From the NCBI RefSeq assembly GCF_003958645.1, contig NZ_RXLO01000002.1:744001-808000 (forward strand): a DNA stretch of 64,000 bases, read 5' to 3'. The notes beneath the pieces are model-generated. The model had not been told where the DNA came from, ran no database searches, and worked only from the letters and a program-made list of their open reading frames with translations. Below are positions 36,808-45,257 of the stretch, in pieces; the first letter of the stretch is position 1, and each line of letters opens with the position of its first letter. The position numbers were made by a program, and so were the translations under genes. The DNA comes from Chitinophaga rhizosphaerae (GTDB taxonomy: Bacteria; Bacteroidota; Bacteroidia; Chitinophagales; Chitinophagaceae).

Positions 36808-36934
36808 TGGCGATGCTGGTTACAAACATGAAGCACGCAAAACTTGCTAAAACTAGGCAAATTATCGGGCGGAAAGTTTACCGCTCATATAAAATAACAA
36901 AATGTGAGGAGGCAAGGAACGGGGAATTATTTGC

Positions 36935-36942
36935 TAATTTTG
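36935..36942 (+). promoter_or_regulatory. -7 element upstream of ispG
   Basis: TAATTTTG, pointing toward ispG, would leave a leader of about 115 bases. Its -33 partner is not clear. The leader contains short inverted pieces (TGTACCGTGTACG region) but no riboswitch I can name. Confidence 0.4.
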
Positions 36943-37062
36943 AAAAAATGTACCGTGTACGATGCCGCTTCCGCGATACCTGCTACATGCTACATTTCAC
37001 ATATTAAAATGTTTATTATCAATCCGTTGAAATAAACTCAAAACGATCAACACACCGCATTC

Positions 37063-39000
37063 ATGCAATTATATTGTCCATCACTGACGAAATACGAAAG
37101 ACTGGCCACTTTGGAAGTAAAAGTGGGCGACCTCACCATCGGCAATTACCACCCGATCCGGATCCAAACGATGACCACGACCGACACGATGGACACCATG
37201 GGCACCGTTGAACAATCGATCCGCTGCATCGAAGCAGGCGCGGAACTGGTGCGGATCACCGCTCCCAGCATCAAGGAAGCGCATAACCTGCTCCCCATTA
37301 AAAACGAACTGCGGAAACGCGGGTACACCACGCCGCTGGTGGCCGACATCCACTTCACGCCCAACGCCGCCGAAGTCGCGGCGCGCATCGTGGAGAAAGT
37401 CCGCATCAACCCCGGCAACTACATCGATAAAAAGAAATTCGAGCTCCTCGAATATACCGACGCCGAATACCAGGAAGAAATCGACCGCATCCGCGACCGT
37501 TTCACGCCGCTGGTCAACATCTGCAAGGAACACGGCACCGCCATGCGCATCGGCACCAATCACGGTTCCCTCAGCGACCGGATCATGAGCCGCTACGGCG
37601 ACACCGCAAACGGGATGGTGGAAAGCGCCATGGAATTTCTCCGCATCGCCGAAGACCTCCATTTCCGCAACATCGTGCTCAGCATGAAATCCAGCAACCC
37701 GCAGGTAATGGTGCAGGCCTATCGCCTCCTCGTGAGCACCATGCAACAGGAGCTCGGCCATTGCTACCCCCTCCACCTCGGCGTTACCGAAGCGGGCGAC
37801 GGGGAAGACGGCCGCATCAAATCGGCCGCGGGGATCGGCACTTTGCTGGAAGACGGCGTGGGAGATACGATCCGCGTGTCGCTCACGGAAGATCCCGAAT
37901 TCGAGCTGCCCGTTTGCCGCGACCTCGTGCGCCGGTACACCCAGCGCGCGGGCCATGCGCCCATTGCGCCGGTCGCCGATCCGGAGAAACTGCCGTATTC
38001 GCCTTTCCAGTTTACAAAACGCACATCCATCGCCATCGGCAACATCGGCGGCAAACAGGTGCCCGTGGTAGTGGCTGACCTCCGTCATATCCCCGCTATC
38101 ACGCCCGCCCATCTCGAAAGCATCGGGTATCATTACGATGAAGCTACCGACAAGTGGAACATCGGCGACGCAGCGGCGGATTACCTGTTCACCGGCCGAC
38201 AGGTCCTCCCGTTCGCGCTACCCGGCACTTTGCAGGTGATCGTGGACCAGGAAACCTGGCAGCATGCGGAAGACAAATCCAAATACCATCCGTATTTCAG
38301 CGATATCAACAGCGTTTCCGGGATCAGCGATGTTGTGAATTTCGTGCAGGTAGACGCAGAACAACTTGGTAACGGCGTGCTGGACGCGCTGGCGCAGTTG
38401 AAAGGGAACGTGGTACCGGTGGTGGCCAGCGGCAACGCGCACGCTATGGCATCGGTACGCCGGTTACTGGTGGGCATGATGGAGCAAAAACTCCCCCACC
38501 CCGTGATCCTCCAATGCAACAGCGCCCATCAAAACGCCGACGAAGACCTCATCCATTTCGCTACTGAAACCGGCGCCCTGTTGCTGGACGGCTTCGGCGA
38601 CGGACTGTGGCTCACCGCTGCGGAAAAATCTTCATCTCCCGCCACGCTGAACAACGTTGCTTTCGGCATCCTCCAGGCTACCCGTTCGCGCATCTCCAAA
38701 ACGGAATACATTTCTTGCCCCTCCTGCGGCCGGACGTTGTTCGACCTCCAGGAAACCACGGCCCGCATCCGCGCGGTGACCAACCACCTCAAGGGGGTGA
38801 AAATCGCCATCATGGGGTGCATCGTAAACGGTCCGGGGGAAATGGCCGACGCCGATTTCGGATATGTGGGCAGCGGCGTGGGGAAAATTACCCTGTATCG
38901 CGGGAAGGAAGTCGTGAAGCGGGGACTCTCCAGCGATGTGGCCGTTACCGAGCTCATCAACCTCATCCGCGATAACGGGATGTGGGTAGACGGTAAATAA
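37063..39000 (+). CDS. ispG: 4-hydroxy-3-methylbut-2-enyl diphosphate synthase, long form
   Basis: 645 residues; an iron-sulfur enzyme of the MEP isoprenoid pathway. The TIM barrel is N-terminal (PIRIQTMTTTDTMDTMGTVE, PLVADIHFTPNAAEVAARIV, LHLGVTEAGDGEDGRIKSA). The C-terminal 4Fe-4S domain holds Cys at about 552 and 555 (CPSCGRTLFDL) and 586 (GCIVNGPGEMADADFGYVG). E. coli IspG has 372 residues; here an insert of about 250 residues lies between the two domains, as in the plant, Chlamydia and Bacteroidota long form. Length and motifs are normal for that form. Confidence 0.97.
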   Translation: MQLYCPSLTKYERLATLEVKVGDLTIGNYHPIRIQTMTTTDTMDTMGTVEQSIRCIEAGAELVRITAPSIKEAHNLLPIKNELRKRGYTTPLVADIHFTPNAAEVAARIVEKVRINPGNYIDKKKFELLEYTDAEYQEEIDRIRDRFTPLVNICKEHGTAMRIGTNHGSLSDRIMSRYGDTANGMVESAMEFLRIAEDLHFRNIVLSMKSSNPQVMVQAYRLLVSTMQQELGHCYPLHLGVTEAGDGEDGRIKSAAGIGTLLEDGVGDTIRVSLTEDPEFELPVCRDLVRRYTQRAGHAPIAPVADPEKLPYSPFQFTKRTSIAIGNIGGKQVPVVVADLRHIPAITPAHLESIGYHYDEATDKWNIGDAAADYLFTGRQVLPFALPGTLQVIVDQETWQHAEDKSKYHPYFSDINSVSGISDVVNFVQVDAEQLGNGVLDALAQLKGNVVPVVASGNAHAMASVRRLLVGMMEQKLPHPVILQCNSAHQNADEDLIHFATETGALLLDGFGDGLWLTAAEKSSSPATLNNVAFGILQATRSRISKTEYISCPSCGRTLFDLQETTARIRAVTNHLKGVKIAIMGCIVNGPGEMADADFGYVGSGVGKITLYRGKEVVKRGLSSDVAVTELINLIRDNGMWVDGK

Positions 39001-39022
39001 TCCTGTCAAACAAGTTTGAACA

Positions 39023-39134
39023 TAAAAAAGGCCGCCCTTACCGGCGGCCTTAAAACTGTAACTGGGGTTAACTGAACAGTGTGTACCTTAACTTTCTGAA
39101 CTGCTTTTTTGGGGCTACATGCGATCTTATTGCA
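39023..39134 (-). ncRNA. candidate small RNA, about 112 nt
   Basis: Reading leftward, a promoter (TTG at 39169-39171, 21-base spacer, TACCTTTG at 39140-39147) is followed about 110 bases later by a hairpin of nine pairs whose six-T run lies on the minus strand. No ORF lies between. The terminator is in the wrong orientation for ispG, so a minus-strand transcript explains it better. The predicted RNA has a run of six A after GCCCC near its 5' end. I do not match it to a known family. Confidence 0.5.
39028..39051 (-). terminator. terminator of the candidate small RNA
   Basis: AAGGCCGCC (39028-39036) and GGCGGCCTT (39043-39051) with a 6-base loop. On the minus strand it runs into six T. On the plus strand it may still stop ispG transcripts, but lacks a T-run there. 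Confidence 0.8.
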
Positions 39135-39139
39135 TAGCA

Positions 39140-39171
39140 CAAAGGTAATACCCTGCGGAGGGTACTTTCAA
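39140..39171 (-). promoter_or_regulatory. minus-strand promoter with inverted repeat in the spacer
   Basis: TTG, 21 bases, TACCTTTG on the minus strand. The spacer contains TACCCT-GCGG-AGGGTA (39049 plus 100 bases, that is 39149-39164), a possible operator. A second small inverted repeat, GCGTA and TACGC, lies just upstream at 39172-39185. Confidence 0.55.
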
Positions 39172-39302
39172 GCGTAATTCTACGCATTTTCCTGCGTGGT
39201 TCTCCTGTTTTCAACTTCTTCTGTCATGAAAATGTTATAGAAGCCGGGGTTCCCGGTATCTTGTTTGCGGTATCCCCCATTGTCATCACCAAAACCATCA
39301 TT

Positions 39303-39842
39303 ATGAAAAGCTTATCCATGGCAGGTTTACTGCTGTTCCTCGCCGCCTGCGGGCCCGGTACGTCGCGCTCCGACGAGCACGCTTCGTCGAAAGACACGCT
39401 GGGCACCGATTCCGCGAGTATCGTCATGCAGAAAGACGTGGTGATCCGCCCTCTCAGCGGATACTTCGTCAACAACACCGTCAAATTCAGCAGCGATATT
39501 CAATGCTGGGTCATCAACAATCCCGAAGAAATGAGAAAGATCTTCGGCGTCGCCAAAACGATGAACAACACGATAGACACCGTAGACTTCAGCCAAAATC
39601 TCCTTGCCGCCGTGGTTTTGCGCCCCAGCGAGCTCACACAGTCGATCGAACTGAAGCGGGTTCTGCAGTTTGAAAACGAGCTTACGCTGGATTTCGCCAT
39701 CAAGGTGGATACGCCGAAAACCTCCTACACCAAAGCCATGGCCTGGCTCGGCGCCATTCCCAAATCGGAGGCGAAGGAAATACGTTTCATGGTCGGAGAC
39801 CGCTTGCTCCATGCATTCAATGTCGCGGATTTACCCAAATAG
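39303..39842 (+). CDS. lipoprotein of unknown function
   Basis: 179 residues from the ATG at 39303; the signal MKSLSMAGLLLFLAAC gives lipidated Cys16. The mature protein has a beta-rich domain at about 55-179 (RPLSGYFVNNTVKFSSDIQC, VINNPEEMRKIFG, LLAAVVLRPSELTQSIEL, KEIRFMVGDRLLHAFNV). The arrangement resembles protease-complex PrcB-like domains, but the likeness is loose and I do not assign it. It stands alone, convergent with the metH operon. Confidence 0.7.
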   Translation: MKSLSMAGLLLFLAACGPGTSRSDEHASSKDTLGTDSASIVMQKDVVIRPLSGYFVNNTVKFSSDIQCWVINNPEEMRKIFGVAKTMNNTIDTVDFSQNLLAAVVLRPSELTQSIELKRVLQFENELTLDFAIKVDTPKTSYTKAMAWLGAIPKSEAKEIRFMVGDRLLHAFNVADLPK

Positions 39843-39856
39843 CGGATCAGACATCA

Positions 39857-39888
39857 TAAAAAAGGCGCAGTTCCCGGGAACTGCGCCT
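39857..39888 (-). terminator. terminator of the split metH operon
   Basis: AGGCGCAGTTC and GAACTGCGCCT form an 11-bp stem around CCGG-type central bases. The T-run lies on the minus strand. Confidence 0.85.
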
Positions 39889-39910
39889 GTAAATATTTGA
39901 ACGGTTACGC

Positions 39911-42610
39911 CTAATCGAGACTGGGACGCAGCCATTTTTCGGCCGTTTCCAGGTCCCAACCCTTGCGTTCCGCGTAATCCCGCAACTGGTCTCTTTCGAT
40001 TTTGCCCAGGCCGAAATATTTGGATTGCGGGTTGGCGAAATACCAGCCGCTCACGCTCGCCGCGGGGTACATGGCCAGCGATTCGGTGAGCGTAATGCCG
40101 GTAGACGCAGTGGCGCCCAGCAGATCGAACAGTTTGTATTTTTCCGTGTGCTCGGGGCAAGCAGGGTAACCCGGAGCGGGACGGATACCGAGGTATTCTT
40201 CGGCGATCAGCTGGTCGTTGGACAGGTGCTCTTCCGTCGCGTAACCCCAGAATTCTTTCCGCACCCTTTCGTGCAGCAATTCCGTGAACGCTTCGGCCAG
40301 GCGGTCTGCCAGCGCCTTCAGCATGATGCTGGAATAATCGTCGTGCTCCTTCTTGAATTTATCCAGCCACTTTTCAATGCCTTCACCCGCGGTTACGGCA
40401 AATCCGCCGATCCAGTCCTGCTTGCCGGTTTCGGCTGGCGCGATGAAGTCGGACAGGCTGATGTTGGGTTGGCCCGGCGCTTTCTTGATCTGCTGCCGGA
40501 GGAACTCCAGCGGCACCTGCGCACCGTCTGGCGAAGTGGCGATCACCGTATCCAGTCCATTGGAATTGGCGGGGAAAAGGCCGATCACGGCGCGGGCGGT
40601 GAGCCACTTTTCGTCGATGATCTTCTTCAGCATGGCCTGCGCGTCTTTGAACAGATCGGAGGCTTGCTGGCCCACCACTTCATCTTTCAGGATGGCAGGG
40701 AATTTCCCGTGCAGTTCCCAGGCGATGAAGAACGGGTTCCAGTCGATGTACTCCGCGATTTCGCCCAGGTCGTAGTGCTGGAATTCGTGGATTCCCGGCT
40801 GAACGGGTTTCACGGGCGTAAAAGCGTTCCAGTCGACGGGAACTTTGTTGGCCCTTGCGTCTGCCAGCGTGAGGTACTGTTTGACGGGCTTTTTATTCCT
40901 GAATTGTTCGTTGAGTTTGTGGTATTCCTGTTTTACTTCCGACAGGAAGTTTTTGTGCAGCGATTTATTGAGCAGGTTGCCGGTTACGGTTACGCTGCGC
41001 GATGCGTCGAGCACATGTACCACGCCGTTATCGTATTCCGGTGCGATCTTCACGGCCGTGTGCGTACGGGAAGTGGTGGCGCCGCCGATAAGCAGCGGGA
41101 TGTCGAAGTTCTGGCGTTTCAGTTCGCGGGCGATGTGGACCATTTCGTCGAGGCTCGGGGTGATAAGGCCGCTGAGCCCGATGATATCCACTTTTTCGTC
41201 GCGCGCGGCCTGGAGGATTTTTTCCGCCGGCACCATTACGCCGAGGTCGATGATGTCGTATCCGTTACAGCCGAGCACTACGCCCACGATGTTTTTGCCG
41301 ATATCATGCACGTCTCCCTTCACGGTAGCGAGGAGGATTTTACCTGCGGATTTGATGACGCCGCCGTTCTCGGCCACGTATCTCGCTTTTTCCTCTTCGA
41401 TGAAAGGTGTGAGCACGGCCACGGATTTTTTCATCACACGGGCGCTTTTCACGACCTGCGGGAGGAACATCTTTCCGGAACCGAACAGATCGCCGACGAT
41501 GTTCATTCCATCCATGAGCGGACCTTCGATCACTTCCAGCGGACGGGGATATTTCTGACGGGCTTCTTCCGTATCGGCTTCGATATAATCGGTGATCCCG
41601 TTTACCAGTGCGTGGCTCAGTCTTTCCTCTACGGTCCCTTTGCGCCAGGTTTCATCTTTCTCGATCACTTTCCCTTTCGCCTTCACGGTATCTGCGTACG
41701 CGATGAGCCTTTCGGTAGCATCGTCCCTGCGGTTGAGGATGGCGTCTTCCACCAGTTCGCGCATTTCCGGGTTGATCTCATCATAAATCTGGATCATCCC
41801 GGCGTTCACGATCCCCATGTCCAGTCCTGCGCGGATGGCATGGAAGAGGAACACGGAGTGCATGGCTTCGCGCATCACGTCATTGCCGCGGAACGAGAAC
41901 GATACGTTGGATACGCCGCCGCTGATTTTGGCGAGCGGCATGCGCTGTTTGATCTGGCGGCAGGCTTCGATGAAGTCTACTGCATAGTTATTATGCTCTT
42001 CTATGCCGGTGGCGATGGCGAAGATGTTGGGGTCGAAGATAATGTCTTGCGGGTCGAAGCCCACGCGATCTACCAGGATGTCGTACGCACGCTGGCAGAT
42101 GGTCACGCGTTTTTCGAGCGTATCGGCCTGGCCGTTTTCATCGAAAGCCATTACGACAACGGATGCGCCGTAGCTTTGGCAGATGATGGCCTGGTCGATG
42201 AATTTCTCCTCGCCTTCCTTGAGGGAGATGGAGTTCACGATGCATTTGCCCTGGAGACATTTGAGGCCGGCTTCGATCACGGAGAACTTGCTGGAGTCGA
42301 TCATCACCGGGATGCGGGAGATGTCTGGCTCGGAGGCAAGGAGGTTGAGGAAGGTGGTCATGGCCTTTTCGCCGTCGAGCAGCGCATCGTCCATGTTCAC
42401 ATCGATGATCTGCGCGCCGCTTTCTACCTGCTGGCGGGCAACGGAGAGCGCTTCTTCGTATAGTCCTTCGCGTATGAGCCGCGCAAATTTTTTGGAGCCG
42501 GTAACGTTGGTCCTTTCGCCGACGTTGAGGAAGTTGGTTTCGGGCCTTACTACGAGCGGTTCGAGGCCGCTGAGGCGCAGGAACGGCCGGATCGTATGTG
42601 TTGTACTCAT
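39911..42610 (-). CDS. metH: methionine synthase, folate/B12/activation part
   Basis: 899 residues. The pterin-binding domain covers about 15-290 ([38 protein letters not shown]). The cobalamin cap and Rossmann domains lie at about 320-570, with the B12 ligand motif D-x-H-x-x-G in [12 protein letters not shown] (His near 433). The AdoMet activation domain fills about 590-899 ([23 protein letters not shown]). The homocysteine domain is absent because it is encoded by the preceding gene at 42629. The two together have 1237 residues, close to E. coli MetH (1227). The gene is 18 bases after its partner. Confidence 0.95.
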   Translation of the reverse strand: MSTTHTIRPFLRLSGLEPLVVRPETNFLNVGERTNVTGSKKFARLIREGLYEEALSVARQQVESGAQIIDVNMDDALLDGEKAMTTFLNLLASEPDISRIPVMIDSSKFSVIEAGLKCLQGKCIVNSISLKEGEEKFIDQAIICQSYGASVVVMAFDENGQADTLEKRVTICQRAYDILVDRVGFDPQDIIFDPNIFAIATGIEEHNNYAVDFIEACRQIKQRMPLAKISGGVSNVSFSFRGNDVMREAMHSVFLFHAIRAGLDMGIVNAGMIQIYDEINPEMRELVEDAILNRRDDATERLIAYADTVKAKGKVIEKDETWRKGTVEERLSHALVNGITDYIEADTEEARQKYPRPLEVIEGPLMDGMNIVGDLFGSGKMFLPQVVKSARVMKKSVAVLTPFIEEEKARYVAENGGVIKSAGKILLATVKGDVHDIGKNIVGVVLGCNGYDIIDLGVMVPAEKILQAARDEKVDIIGLSGLITPSLDEMVHIARELKRQNFDIPLLIGGATTSRTHTAVKIAPEYDNGVVHVLDASRSVTVTGNLLNKSLHKNFLSEVKQEYHKLNEQFRNKKPVKQYLTLADARANKVPVDWNAFTPVKPVQPGIHEFQHYDLGEIAEYIDWNPFFIAWELHGKFPAILKDEVVGQQASDLFKDAQAMLKKIIDEKWLTARAVIGLFPANSNGLDTVIATSPDGAQVPLEFLRQQIKKAPGQPNISLSDFIAPAETGKQDWIGGFAVTAGEGIEKWLDKFKKEHDDYSSIMLKALADRLAEAFTELLHERVRKEFWGYATEEHLSNDQLIAEEYLGIRPAPGYPACPEHTEKYKLFDLLGATASTGITLTESLAMYPAASVSGWYFANPQSKYFGLGKIERDQLRDYAERKGWDLETAEKWLRPSLD

Positions 42611-42628
42611 GGTGGTGTGTCCCCTGTC

Positions 42629-43645
42629 TTATGCGAGCGTAGCTTCCACGATGGGGAGCGGGCGCGGTGCAATATCTTTTACATGTTGGGCAATATGGCG
42701 GATGTGGTCGGGCGTAGTGCCGCAGCAACCACCAACGATATTAACGAATCCTTCTTTGGCGAAGTCTTCCAGGATGCAGGCCGTTTCGTGCGGGGTTTCG
42801 TCGTATTCCCCGAAGGTGTTGGGGAGGCCGGCGTTGGGGTAGCAGGAAACGTAGCAGTTGGCGATCTGGGAGAGCTCTTCCACATAAGGGCGCATCTGGC
42901 TGCCGCCAAGGGCGCAGTTGAGGCCGATGGAGAAGGGTTTTGCGTGCATGACGGAGATGTAGAACGCTTCGAGGGTCTGGCCGCTGAGGGTGCGCCCGGA
43001 AGCATCCGTGATGGTGCCGGAGATCATGACGGGCAGTTGCGGGCGGCCGGATTCGCGGAAATACTTCTTGATCGCGAAAATGGCGCCTTTGGCGTTGAGC
43101 GTGTCGAAGATGGTTTCGATGAGCAGGATATCTGCACCTGCTTCCGTTAATGCTTTGATCTGCTCGTAATAGGCGTCTACCACTTCGTCGAAGGTAACGG
43201 AGCGGAAGCCCGGGTTGTTAACGTCGGGCGAAATGGAGAGCGTTTTGTTGAGGGGGCCGATGGCGCCCGCCACGAAGCGGGGTTTTTCGGGATTGCGGGC
43301 CGTGAAGTCGTCCGCCGCTTTGCGGGCTACTTTCACGGATGCCGTGTTCATTTCCGCCGCCAGGTGCTGCAGGTCGTAATCGGCCTGGGCGATGACGGTG
43401 GCGCTGAAGGTGTTGGTCTCGATAATGTCCGCGCCGGCTTCCAGGTATTCGCGATGGATGGCTTCGATGATATCGGGCCGGGTAATGGATAGGAGCTCGT
43501 TATTCCCTTTCACGTCTGAATGGTGATCGGCGAAGCGCTTGCCCCTGTAGTCGGATTCCTGGAGTTTGTATCGCTGGATCATGGTGCCCATGGCACCGTC
43601 GATGATGAGGATGCGCTCTGCGGCGCATTGATGCAAAGATTTCAT
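42629..43645 (-). CDS. metH: methionine synthase, homocysteine-binding part
   Basis: 338 residues of the homocysteine S-methyltransferase family. The zinc ligands are Cys244 (GLNCALGG) and Cys307-Cys308 ([13 protein letters not shown]). Other markers are [11 protein letters not shown] near the start and [14 protein letters not shown] near 175. It is the first domain of MetH as a separate protein and must work with the cobalamin-binding gene just downstream. A probable SAM-II-type riboswitch covers its leader (43650-43718), which fits control by the end product S-adenosylmethionine. Confidence 0.95.
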   Translation of the reverse strand: MKSLHQCAAERILIIDGAMGTMIQRYKLQESDYRGKRFADHHSDVKGNNELLSITRPDIIEAIHREYLEAGADIIETNTFSATVIAQADYDLQHLAAEMNTASVKVARKAADDFTARNPEKPRFVAGAIGPLNKTLSISPDVNNPGFRSVTFDEVVDAYYEQIKALTEAGADILLIETIFDTLNAKGAIFAIKKYFRESGRPQLPVMISGTITDASGRTLSGQTLEAFYISVMHAKPFSIGLNCALGGSQMRPYVEELSQIANCYVSCYPNAGLPNTFGEYDETPHETACILEDFAKEGFVNIVGGCCGTTPDHIRHIAQHVKDIAPRPLPIVEATLA

Positions 43646-43649
43646 GGCT

Positions 43650-43718
43650 TGTACGTTTATTAGTTACATTTCAAGATGAAACCCGGGGCCGAACAATAAA
43701 CAAATCCACCCGCGGGCA
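43650..43718 (-). promoter_or_regulatory. probable SAM-II-type riboswitch before metH
   Basis: In RNA sense the leader reads: stem strand (43717-43713), GGATTT (43707-43702), GTTTATT (43701-43695), second stem strand (43685-43681), AAATGTAACTA (43671-43661), AATAAAC (43661-43655). GTTTATT and AATAAAC are complementary over 7 bases across the first stem, which makes a pseudoknot. GATTT before the pseudoknot strand and AAATGTAxCTAAxAA near the end match the SAM-II core I remember (GAUUU, AAAUGUAGCUAAAAA). The downstream arm ends 9 bases before the ATG, so closing the knot could block initiation. The unusually long inner loops fit the long-loop variant. Not tested by a covariance model. Confidence 0.5.
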
Positions 43719-43722
43719 TTTG

Positions 43723-43730
43723 CAAAGATA
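43723..43730 (-). promoter_or_regulatory. -7 element of the metH operon
   Basis: TATCTTTG on the minus strand. The expected start site, about 43717-43718, is exactly the first base of the riboswitch stem. No TTG stands at the right distance. Confidence 0.5.
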
Positions 43731-43865
43731 GAAAACTCCCACATAATAAATGAAAGACTGCCGATGGAACGGTCAGTTTCCATACCGATCCAAATAACAT
43801 CTTATCTAATCATCTGTATATCAACATAATGTTGCTAATTTTATCAAATCCCCCCAAAAATAATT

Positions 43866-43895
43866 TTGTTTAGTCTATTTAGTCTACTATATTTG
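43866..43895 (+). promoter_or_regulatory. promoter of the two-peptide unit, with direct repeats
   Basis: TTG (43866-43868), exactly 19 bases, TATATTTG (43888-43895). The spacer holds TTTAGTCTA twice in tandem, a possible regulator site. Confidence 0.7.
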
Positions 43896-43948
43896 TAGGG
43901 TAATACAACAGGATCAGCAACAAAGACCAACCATTAAACTCATTGACG

Positions 43949-44047
43949 ATGTTATTACCAGTAAGAAAAACGGAACCGGACACGCGCCCCGCGGCGTACT
44001 CCTACCACTGCCGTTCGGCAGCCGGCTGCTGTTATATGTGCCGCTGA
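43949..44047 (+). CDS. possible 32-residue cysteine-rich peptide
   Basis: A short frame, MLLPVRKTEPDTRPAAYSYH then C-R-S-A-A-G-C-C-Y-M-C-R, with four Cys in the pattern C-x6-C-C-x2-C in the last 12 residues. It starts about 50 bases after a very good promoter and is followed by a 61-residue ORF and a strong terminator. Too short for composition tests, so expression rests on context. It could instead be a leader peptide. Confidence 0.35.
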   Translation: MLLPVRKTEPDTRPAAYSYHCRSAAGCCYMCR

Positions 44048-44098
44048 TCGCAACCCACATCAGACCGAAACCTATTCAGCAACCGCAAATTCAAACAA

Positions 44099-44284
44099 AT
44101 GGACAATAATGACATCCGGCAGCTTAGCCGGCATCTCGCGAAGCTGGGCCTCGAACAGGTCGTAGCCGAGCGCACCGCTACCGGCGGGGGATTCAGGATC
44201 GTGTACGTGAACCCTAACGCATCTGCCTCGCAGAAAGAGGGTAAGCCCCGCCAGCACAAGCATAAGGTGAATAAATCCGCTTAA
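44099..44284 (+). CDS. small basic protein of unknown function
   Basis: 61 residues. The first half is a predicted helix (NNDIRQLSRHLAKLGLEQVV), then GGGFRIVYVNPN, a strand and turn, then a Lys/His-rich tail (KEGKPRQHKHKVNKSA). The basic tail suggests nucleic-acid binding, but I know no family. It lies between a clear promoter (43866-43895) and a clear terminator (44342-44371). Confidence 0.5.
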   Translation: MDNNDIRQLSRHLAKLGLEQVVAERTATGGGFRIVYVNPNASASQKEGKPRQHKHKVNKSA

Positions 44285-44341
44285 GCTGTAGTTGACATAA
44301 TGCAACAATTGCGTATTCATAACGTGGAATAGTTACCAGAG

Positions 44342-44371
44342 ACAGGTGTTTTCGAACACCTGTATTTTTTT
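44342..44371 (+). terminator. terminator of the two-peptide unit
   Basis: ACAGGTGTT and AACACCTGT with loop TTCG, followed by a run of seven T. Confidence 0.9.
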
Positions 44372-44532
44372 GTACCTGCGCGTTTCAACAAAAAATTGCC
44401 CCGCTTATCGGCTGCAAACTATCATAAACTTCACCACGCTGATTGCTTCGGTAGTTTATTTCCTTCGCGGCAATACCATCCCTATCCAGGCCACCCCGCC
44501 CAGACTACCGCAACTCCCGACATCCATCCGCC

Positions 44533-45216
44533 TCACCCGGCCCAGGCCAGGCAACAAACGCTGAGCTTGGTTTCCGGAGAAGCCCCCAGCACGGCGCGCC
44601 CGCAGGCCTCGATCGTTGCCCCGGTCGTCAGCACATCATCTACCAGCAACAAATGCGCACCGGCTTCCGGCAATACGCCATGCCAGGCGTAACCCGCGGA
44701 AACGTTCTCCCAGCGGCCGACGCGCGACCGCTTCGTTTGCGACTCCGCCGCCATATGCCGTACGAGCCCCTTCACCAGCCCCGGCATCCCTTCCACCCCG
44801 GCGATCCCTTCCGCCAGCGCCTCGGCCTGGTTATAACCGCGCTTCCGCAACTTGGCCGTATGCAACGGCACCGGCAAAATACCCGTCCATTCCCGGCTCA
44901 CGCCCTGCTCCCGCAACTGCAATCCCAACTGCCGGCCCAGGTGCACCGCCACATCGCGGCGCGCACCGTACTTGAACAAATGAATGAGCGACTGCAAACC
45001 GGAATGCCGGCTGAACACGTACCCCGCGGAAGCGAATTCCACCGGAACCCGCCCCCAAAGCGATCTTTCCACCGGATTGCCGCGCACGGCGTGGAATCCC
45101 GAAACCGGCATGCGCATGGAACAGCGCAGGCACAACAACTGTTCGGACGGCGACAAGTCCCGCCCGCAAAGCTCACAGGCATGCGGATAGAGCAGCTGCA
45201 ACAGTGCTCGCAACAT
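44533..45216 (-). CDS. comF: ComF-family phosphoribosyltransferase-like protein
   Basis: 227 residues from the ATG at 45216. An N-terminal zinc-type cluster (CELCGRDLSPSEQLLCLRC, four Cys as C-x2-C-x12-C-x2-C) is followed by the phosphoribosyltransferase-like domain: SLIHLFKYGARRDVAVHLGR, the loop KLRKRGYNQAEALAEGI, and the PRPP loop LLVDDVLTTGATIEACG. ComF is needed for DNA uptake or recombination in competent bacteria. comEC is in this window but 30 kb away, so they are not in one operon. Confidence 0.92.
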   Translation of the reverse strand: MLRALLQLLYPHACELCGRDLSPSEQLLCLRCSMRMPVSGFHAVRGNPVERSLWGRVPVEFASAGYVFSRHSGLQSLIHLFKYGARRDVAVHLGRQLGLQLREQGVSREWTGILPVPLHTAKLRKRGYNQAEALAEGIAGVEGMPGLVKGLVRHMAAESQTKRSRVGRWENVSAGYAWHGVLPEAGAHLLLVDDVLTTGATIEACGRAVLGASPETKLSVCCLAWAG

Positions 45217-45257
45217 AATTGATGATTTTTGGGTTAACAAATACGCGAAGCGCCCGG

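Noticed and set aside
36798..37007. 69-residue ORF before ispG
   Set aside because: It overlaps the divergent regulator's start and the ispG promoter region, and resembles no protein.
36942..37062. Riboswitch in the ispG leader
   Set aside because: Short inverted pieces exist, but no known riboswitch core is recognisable.
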